Shown piece by piece: positions 1 through 5,251 of a DNA stretch of 5,251 nucleotides (the first letter of the stretch is position 1; each line of letters starts with the position of its first letter). The stretch is from an uncultured Micrococcales bacterium (GTDB lineage: Bacteria; Actinomycetota; Actinomycetes; Actinomycetales; Microbacteriaceae). A program made the position numbers and the translations under genes. Where the stretch lies: assembly GCA_903927775.1 (NCBI GenBank), contig CAIYOE010000216.1, positions 1 through 5,251 on the forward strand. The letters run 5' to 3'. Under the pieces are notes generated by a model. That model was not told the DNA's origin and searched no databases. It saw nothing but the letters and a program-made list of their open reading frames with translations.

Positions 1-1726
<1,726 letters not shown>

Positions 1727-1744
1727 CTAGAGGATGACGCAATG

Positions 1745-1778
1745 GAAAAGGTGCAGGGCGAAAGCCCGGCACCTTTTC
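1745..1778. terminator. Bidirectional intrinsic terminator between katG and the convergent MFS gene
   Basis: Ten base pairs (1745-1754 with 1769-1778) are followed by one A-G mismatch (1755/1768) and four more pairs (1756-1759 with 1764-1767). They close a GAAA tetraloop of the GNRA type (1760-1763). The outer stem runs A4 on the left and T4 on the right, so a transcript from either direction ends the hairpin in U residues. It begins 19 bases after the katG stop and ends 19 bases before the stop of the minus-strand transporter, the right position to terminate both convergent transcripts. The U tracts are short (four, then a second TTTT a few bases on for the + direction), so termination efficiency is inferred. 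Confidence 0.85.
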
Positions 1779-1797
1779 TAGTTTTGGCGAACTTTAG

Positions 1798-2979
1798 CTA
1801 CTGAAGCGCGGTCTCATCCTTGGCATTTTTGCTAAGGACTGAACCAAGCAGCAGAAAGAAAATGGGAATAGCCAGGGCAAAACCGATTCCAACCCATTGA
1901 CCCACAGCCCCTAGAGCTGGCCCAACTGTGAAAATCGAACCGTAGGCCACCAAGATCAACATGCTTACTCGCGCAGGTGACCTGACCGAGTTTGAGCTCA
2001 TCGAATTCACAGACAGTGGGAAGCCGTTGGCCATGCCAGCCGCCCAAATAAAGATGGCTAGGTAGGGAACGTGAAGCCAATCATTCAAAATGAAGAGCAA
2101 AATCCCCAACGACGCAGTGATACCTGAAAGCTGAAGAGTGCGGTGCCTACCGAGGCGGTCAACAATGAACCCACCAACGGCGCGGGCGCCAGTCACGGTA
2201 ATCCAGAATAGGCCCAGAGCTGCTGCAGCCGCAGAGGCGGAATAGCCTGATGAGCTTAGTGAGATTGGCACCCAGGTGCCTGCAGTTGACTCAGCCATTA
2301 CAAAAGAAAAGCCAACGAGAGCAACGAGTTGCGTGCGGCGTTCTGTCCAGACCACGCGAGAGTTTCGAGCTTGCTCGCGCTTGGCTTCTGGTGATGTGAG
2401 CGTAAATTCGCGCTTTGGGAAAGCGAGTCCAGCCCAAACCGAAGGCAGTGCCACTGCCACCGCGACCAGCAAGTAGTTCGTGGTTAGGTTTACGTGGTTG
2501 GCCGCAAGGACACTCGCTAGCAAGGCGGCCAGCATCATGCCGACGCCAAAGATGGAATGGATGGCAGGGATTAGGCTTCGCGAACTCTGGCGATCCACAG
2601 AATTGGCTTCGAGGTTGCCAATGAAGTCCTCGACTCCCATGGGAAATCCCATCAGGACAAGCAAGATTGCCGATACCCATACATTGCCTGCTGGAACGCT
2701 GAATGCCAACCCCGCCATGCTGGCCGAAGCCACAGCGAAACCAACCACCGTGATACGAGTTGACCCGAAGAGTTTAGATAGGTAGTCGGAGAAGGCCAAA
2801 CCAACAATGCCGCCAACCGGATACAGCAGAACCATGAGTCCCATCTGGGCTGTGTTCAGGTGCAAAAGGGACTGCACCTCTGGGCCGCGGCTTTGCCAGG
2901 TGGACCAAAGCATGGCCCGGGTGAAAAACACGGTTGCAGAGGCAATAAAGAGAATACGAATCGTCGATGATTTGGTCAC
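1798..2979 (-). CDS. MFS transporter, YbjJ-like, 12 predicted membrane helices
   Basis: Inner-membrane secondary transporter of 393 residues, a normal length for a 12-helix major facilitator protein. The first half has an N-terminal helix (about 7-27), a motif-A-like loop around 56-75 (GGIVGLAFSDYLSKLFGSTR) and the segment GNLEANSV...SLIPAIHSIFGVG (about 121-146). That segment resembles the 'E..R.llPa.Ha.fs.G' pattern I associate with YbjJ-type transporters. A charged central loop spans about 187-216. The second half opens with MAESTAGTWVP (Glu230 inside a helix) and has a clear motif A, GGFIVDRLGRHR, at about 269-280. The substrate is unknown; sugar-like compounds or metabolite efflux have both been suggested for relatives. 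The start is GTG (2977-2979). An in-frame TAG three codons upstream rules out an earlier ATG. No Shine-Dalgarno is visible, consistent with leaderless translation. It is divergent from the DHA2 transporter and convergent with katG, so probably monocistronic. The MFS call is firm; the subfamily is moderate. Confidence 0.9.
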   Translation of the reverse strand: MTKSSTIRILFIASATVFFTRAMLWSTWQSRGPEVQSLLHLNTAQMGLMVLLYPVGGIVGLAFSDYLSKLFGSTRITVVGFAVASASMAGLAFSVPAGNVWVSAILLVLMGFPMGVEDFIGNLEANSVDRQSSRSLIPAIHSIFGVGMMLAALLASVLAANHVNLTTNYLLVAVAVALPSVWAGLAFPKREFTLTSPEAKREQARNSRVVWTERRTQLVALVGFSFVMAESTAGTWVPISLSSSGYSASAAAAALGLFWITVTGARAVGGFIVDRLGRHRTLQLSGITASLGILLFILNDWLHVPYLAIFIWAAGMANGFPLSVNSMSSNSVRSPARVSMLILVAYGSIFTVGPALGAVGQWVGIGFALAIPIFFLLLGSVLSKNAKDETALQ

Positions 2980-2985
2980 CAGGTC

Positions 2986-2994
2986 AGGCTAGCA
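2986..2994 (-). promoter_or_regulatory. Putative extended -10 for leaderless expression of the MFS gene
   Basis: Read on the minus strand, TGC followed by TAGCCT forms a weak extended -10 (hexamer TAnnnT), and exactly six bases separate it from the GTG start. This is the spacing expected if transcription starts on the GTG itself. No convincing -35 hexamer lies 16-18 bases upstream. A competing candidate is TTTACA (minus strand, 3046-3051) with a 17-base spacer to AACATT (3023-3028), which would give a leader of about 37 bases lacking a Shine-Dalgarno. I favour the proximal site, with low certainty. Confidence 0.35.
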
Positions 2995-2999
2995 TCGAA

Positions 3000-3062
3000 C
3001 CAATATTTCGGCTTATTTGCCCAATGTTTACGGCACGTGGCTGAATGTAAAGGGCTCTTTAC
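3000..3062. repeat. Three imperfect 21-bp direct repeats in the divergent promoter region
   Basis: Units start at 3000, 3021 and 3042 with an exact 21-base period. They begin CCAATATTT, CCAATGTTT and TGAATGTAA. Pairwise identities counted by eye are 12/21 (units 1-2), 11/21 (units 2-3) and 11/21 (units 1-3), with seven positions invariant in all three, including AAT at unit positions 3-5. Units 1 and 2 match better if one base is inserted (CCAATATTT-CGGC against CCAATGTTTACGGC). A 21-base period is two turns of B-DNA, so bound proteins would face the same side. The array fills almost the whole gap between the two divergent -10 candidates. It could be a multi-site operator or chance AT-rich similarity. 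Confidence 0.35.
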
Positions 3063-3070
3063 TTGATAAT
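3041..3070 (+). promoter_or_regulatory. Putative promoter of the DHA2 transporter (leaderless)
   Basis: A good -10 hexamer, GATAAT (3065-3070, five of six matches to TATAAT), ends seven bases before the ATG at 3078. Transcription would therefore start at or next to the A of the start codon. The best -35 is weak: CTGAAT at 3041-3046, spacer 18. The weak -35 and the palindrome filling the spacer suggest a regulated rather than strong constitutive promoter. The purine run AGAGAG directly before the ATG is too close to serve as a normal Shine-Dalgarno. Confidence 0.55.
3047..3062. promoter_or_regulatory. Candidate operator palindrome within the DHA2 promoter spacer
   Basis: GTAAAG (3047-3052) and CTTTAC (3057-3062) are perfect inverted arms around GGCT, so 14 of 16 positions are symmetric. 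The site lies wholly between the proposed -35 (ends 3046) and -10 (starts 3065), where a bound dimer would block or remodel polymerase contact. A related half-site, GTTTAC, lies at 3026-3031, exactly 21 bases before GTAAAG. Position and symmetry fit a dimeric regulator such as the TetR, MarR or MerR types that often control drug-efflux genes. Which family binds cannot be told from the site, and no regulator gene is adjacent. If initiation is leaderless, the palindrome is not transcribed and cannot act as an RNA hairpin in the DHA2 message. Confidence 0.5.
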
Positions 3071-3077
3071 AGAGAGT

Positions 3078-4568
3078 ATGACTCAGACTGCCGCAGCCCA
3101 CTCTTCCGATAAAGCAACCCGAAAGTCTTGGCTCGCGCTAACTGTGGTGCTTGCCGGCATGTTTATGGCCCTCATTGATTCCACGATCGTCAATGTGGCT
3201 CTGCCTTCGATTCGAACCAGCCTCAGTGCCGACGAATCAACTCTTTCTTGGATCGTCTCAGGCTACATGTTGACTTTTGGTTTGGCGCTTATTCCAGCTG
3301 GTCGCTTGGGCGACCGCTTGGGTCACAAATGGGTATTCATCGTCGGTTTGGTGCTTTTCACCATCGCCAGCGCTTACTGTGGAATCGCCCAAAACAGCTT
3401 TGACATCATTATTGGTCGTTTGTTGCAAGGTCTGGCAGCGGGTATTTATGTCCCAGCGGTAGGTTCCTTTATTCAGCTTTTGTTTAAAGGTCGCGAACGC
3501 GGCAAGGCGTTTGCGATCATGGGTTCCGTCATCGGTGTTTCTGCCGCAATCGGACAGTTGGCCGGTGGCCTTATCATTCAGGCCCTTGGCGAGGCCGAGG
3601 GTTGGCGCTGGGTTTTCTATGTGAACGTGCCGATCGGAATCGCAACGGCCATTTTTGCCATCAGCCTGTTGCCAAGCGGAGACGCCCACGCCGACAGCTC
3701 GAACCGCATGGACTGGATCGGCGTGATTCTGCTGAGCGCCGGACTCACCGCCATTCTGATTCCGTTGATTCAAGGACAGCAAGAGGGTTGGCCAACTTGG
3801 ACCTGGTGGACCATGTCCGCTGGCATCATCGGTGTTGTGCTGTTTGCTCTTTGGGAAATCTACTTCACCAAGCGCGGTGGTTCGGCCCTGGTTCCGCCAA
3901 AGTTGTTCCACCACGTGAGTTTTACTTTCGGTACTATTCTGGCCCTGGTTTATTTTGCAGCGATGGTGTCGATCTTCTTTACGCTGTCGCTGCTCTGGCA
4001 AGGTGGCCTCGGGCACACCGCGCTGGAATCCGGCCTCATGATTCTTCCGTTTGCTCTTGGTACTGCGATTTTCTCATCGCAGAGTTCAAAATGGGCGTCC
4101 AAAATTGGTCGAAACGTGCTGGTTTTGGGTTCAGGCATGTTGACACTAGGCCTGGGCGTGACTTACTTCTTGCTGGCAAATGTGGGATCAGCAGACTTAA
4201 ACTCTTGGATCCTGTTGCCCTCGCTACTTTTGGCAGGAGCGGGAAATGGAACTTTCTTGGCCCCAAACGTGCAGTTTATTGTGGCCACGGTGGATAACTC
4301 CGAAGCCGGTGCCGCCAGCGGTGTAGTTCAGACTGCCCAACGTCTTGGTTCGGCCATTGGTGTTGCAATCATCGGCTCGATTTTGTTCAGTTCGATCAAG
4401 TTCGGCCCGTCCACCACTCACGCGCAGGTAGTTACCATGTTCACAACTGGTGCTACCAATGCCATGTTTATGTCAACGATTTTGGCTCTGTCGTCATTTG
4501 CACTGGTTTTTGCCCTGCCAAAACGCATCCAACTGCACGGGGCTCCTGTGGTAGTGGCCGCCGACTAA
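3078..4568 (+). CDS. DHA2-family (EmrB/QacA type) MFS drug:proton antiporter, 14 predicted helices
   Basis: Inner-membrane efflux protein of 496 residues, expected to export toxic or amphipathic compounds in exchange for protons. Helix 1 carries LIDSTIVNVALP (about 32-43, Asp34), the DHA2 signature. Motif A is GRLGDRLGHK (75-84) and motif B is around Arg114 (GRLLQGLAAGIYVPA). GWRWVFYVNVPIG (175-187) is typical of 14-helix members, as are DWIG (212) and EGW (236). Late in the protein come PLVPP-like ALVPPKLF (270-277) and NSEAGAASGVVQTAQRLGSAIG (407-428). The motif C region reads GQLAGG (159-164) where GP..GG is usual. I chose the ATG at 3078 over the in-frame TTG at 3063, because the TTG overlaps the -10 box and the ATG sits seven bases behind it. 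It is divergent from the YbjJ-like transporter and convergent with the ABC1 kinase gene, so probably a single-gene transcript. The family is firm; the drug spectrum is unknown. Confidence 0.93.
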   Translation: MTQTAAAHSSDKATRKSWLALTVVLAGMFMALIDSTIVNVALPSIRTSLSADESTLSWIVSGYMLTFGLALIPAGRLGDRLGHKWVFIVGLVLFTIASAYCGIAQNSFDIIIGRLLQGLAAGIYVPAVGSFIQLLFKGRERGKAFAIMGSVIGVSAAIGQLAGGLIIQALGEAEGWRWVFYVNVPIGIATAIFAISLLPSGDAHADSSNRMDWIGVILLSAGLTAILIPLIQGQQEGWPTWTWWTMSAGIIGVVLFALWEIYFTKRGGSALVPPKLFHHVSFTFGTILALVYFAAMVSIFFTLSLLWQGGLGHTALESGLMILPFALGTAIFSSQSSKWASKIGRNVLVLGSGMLTLGLGVTYFLLANVGSADLNSWILLPSLLLAGAGNGTFLAPNVQFIVATVDNSEAGAASGVVQTAQRLGSAIGVAIIGSILFSSIKFGPSTTHAQVVTMFTTGATNAMFMSTILALSSFALVFALPKRIQLHGAPVVVAAD

Positions 4569-4594
4569 CAGCGTCGAATCAGGTTGCTAAACGA

Positions 4595-5251
4595 TTATTT
4601 GCGAAGGCGCCCAATTCCCAAGGCGTGAAGTAGCGGTATCAGCGATGCGGTCAGCATCAGGTACGCGAGCGTTTGGTTCCGATCAAAGATAAGAACACCG
4701 CCCAATAGTAGTGCCGCAAAAATCACCGATGAAGTGGTGCGGCGAGCACTGGAATCTAACATTCTCACTCTCCGTTCCAACTCCGGATTGCGAATCACAA
4801 GTTCTCCGCGTTCGGCACGGGTAACCATGGCATCGATGCGCTGGGGGAGTCGAACCAGGGTGTTTAGCGTTGAGAGTGCTTCTTTTCCGAATCCGCTCAG
4901 GGTGTTGGCGCCGGCCCGATTCAACAGGGTTCGGGCGAAAGGGTCAACTGCGTCCCACATGTTGAAATCGCGGTTTAGCGAACTGGTTACACCAGAGATC
5001 AGCGACACAGCGCGCGCTAGGAACAAGAAGTTGTTTGGCAGTTGGAATGGCAGGGTTCGCACGATCTCGCTGAATCGAATCGCAAATTCCTTGATTTCGT
5101 TCGGGTCAACCTGAACCAGATCCGCCACTCCGACACCGCCGTAGCGAGTGAACAGCTCGCTAATGGCTTGCTCCAAGATCACAGTGTCTGCACTCGGAAG
5201 CAATACGCCTAAGCGCTCACAAGCGGTTACCCAACCGCGCGCGTCTCTAGA
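4595..5251 (-). CDS. ABC1/UbiB/AarF-type atypical kinase, C-terminal part only
   Basis: The frame is open to the right edge, so the gene's 5' part is outside the window and the in-frame TTG near 5203 is internal. The visible 218 residues match the region after the kinase core of ABC1/UbiB/AarF proteins. They include ERLGVLLPS at about 12-20, then LPFQLPNNFLFLARAVSLISGV (about 67-88; family pattern LPfqlP..llll.Ra...l.G), then SLNRDFN (about 91-97). An amphipathic, arginine-rich stretch follows, then two hydrophobic helices (about 172-189 and 193-212) ending in GIGRLRK, the paired C-terminal membrane anchor seen in bacterial UbiB relatives. The ATP-binding and catalytic residues are not visible. 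Known relatives support quinone or lipid metabolism at the membrane through ATPase/kinase activity; in actinobacteria, which usually make menaquinone, the role is less clear. The TAA stop (4595-4597) faces the DHA2 stop 26 bp away. Family assignment rests on the C-terminal motifs and is good but not absolute. Confidence 0.8.
   Translation of the reverse strand, partial: SRDARGWVTACERLGVLLPSADTVILEQAISELFTRYGGVGVADLVQVDPNEIKEFAIRFSEIVRTLPFQLPNNFLFLARAVSLISGVTSSLNRDFNMWDAVDPFARTLLNRAGANTLSGFGKEALSTLNTLVRLPQRIDAMVTRAERGELVIRNPELERRVRMLDSSARRTTSSVIFAALLLGGVLIFDRNQTLAYLMLTASLIPLLHALGIGRLRK

Noticed and set aside
2974..2986. GGTCA direct repeat spaced by 8 bases over the start of the minus-strand MFS gene
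   Set aside because: Only five bases are repeated and they fall partly within codons 1-2. This is too short to distinguish from chance.
3034..3039. CACGTG hexamer palindrome between the transporters
   Set aside because: The symmetry does not extend beyond six bases, and it is off-centre with respect to the other repeats. No bacterial regulator can be inferred from it.
3063..3077. TTG at 3063 as the DHA2 start codon
   Set aside because: It overlaps the proposed -10 box. It has no ribosome binding site and would add five residues (MIIES) that are not part of the family core; the ATG at 3078 is better placed.
3258..4016. Long open frame of 252 codons on the minus strand inside the DHA2 gene
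   Set aside because: It is antisense to strongly conserved DHA2 motifs. Its translation is rich in Gln, Asn, His and Arg with no recognisable domain, as expected of a shadow frame.
3602..4297. 231-codon + strand frame overlapping the DHA2 gene
   Set aside because: It lies out of frame with the clear transporter, and its Arg/His/Trp-rich translation looks like a frame-shifted reading, not a protein.

Overview
The window looks like ordinary chromosome from a mid-GC actinobacterium. My best guess is a small-genome Microbacteriaceae-type freshwater lineage. This is inferred from base composition (GC in the mid-50s by eye), the style of the KatG and ABC1-kinase proteins, and start codons that sit 6-7 nt behind -10-like boxes with no Shine-Dalgarno, as in leaderless actinobacterial genes. 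There are four protein genes, two of them cut by the window edges. I see no RNA gene, insertion sequence, CRISPR array, prophage or toxin-antitoxin module.

Layout. Positions 1-1726 (+) hold the last ~574 codons of a catalase-peroxidase gene (katG); its N-terminal part is off the left edge. A strong hairpin at 1745-1778 lies between katG and the next, convergent gene and can terminate both. Positions 1798-2979 (-) encode a 12-helix major facilitator transporter of the YbjJ-like type. A divergent intergenic region of about 100 bp follows. Positions 3078-4568 (+) encode a second transporter, a 14-helix DHA2/EmrB-QacA-type drug:proton antiporter. Only 26 bp separate its stop from the stop of a convergent gene, 4595-5251 (-). 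That gene is the C-terminal part of an ABC1/UbiB/AarF-type atypical kinase with two terminal membrane helices; its kinase core lies off the right edge.

How the genes relate. All neighbours are convergent or divergent, so no operon is visible. KatG removes peroxide in the cytoplasm and the two transporters act in the membrane. The only likely regulatory link is the shared region between the two transporters. It carries a near-perfect 16-bp palindrome (3047-3062) that fills the spacer of the DHA2 promoter, and three imperfect 21-bp direct repeats (3000-3062). No regulator gene lies beside the transporters, so the cognate repressor or activator would be encoded elsewhere. I found no convincing new biological system; the intergenic regulatory architecture is the part most worth a second look.
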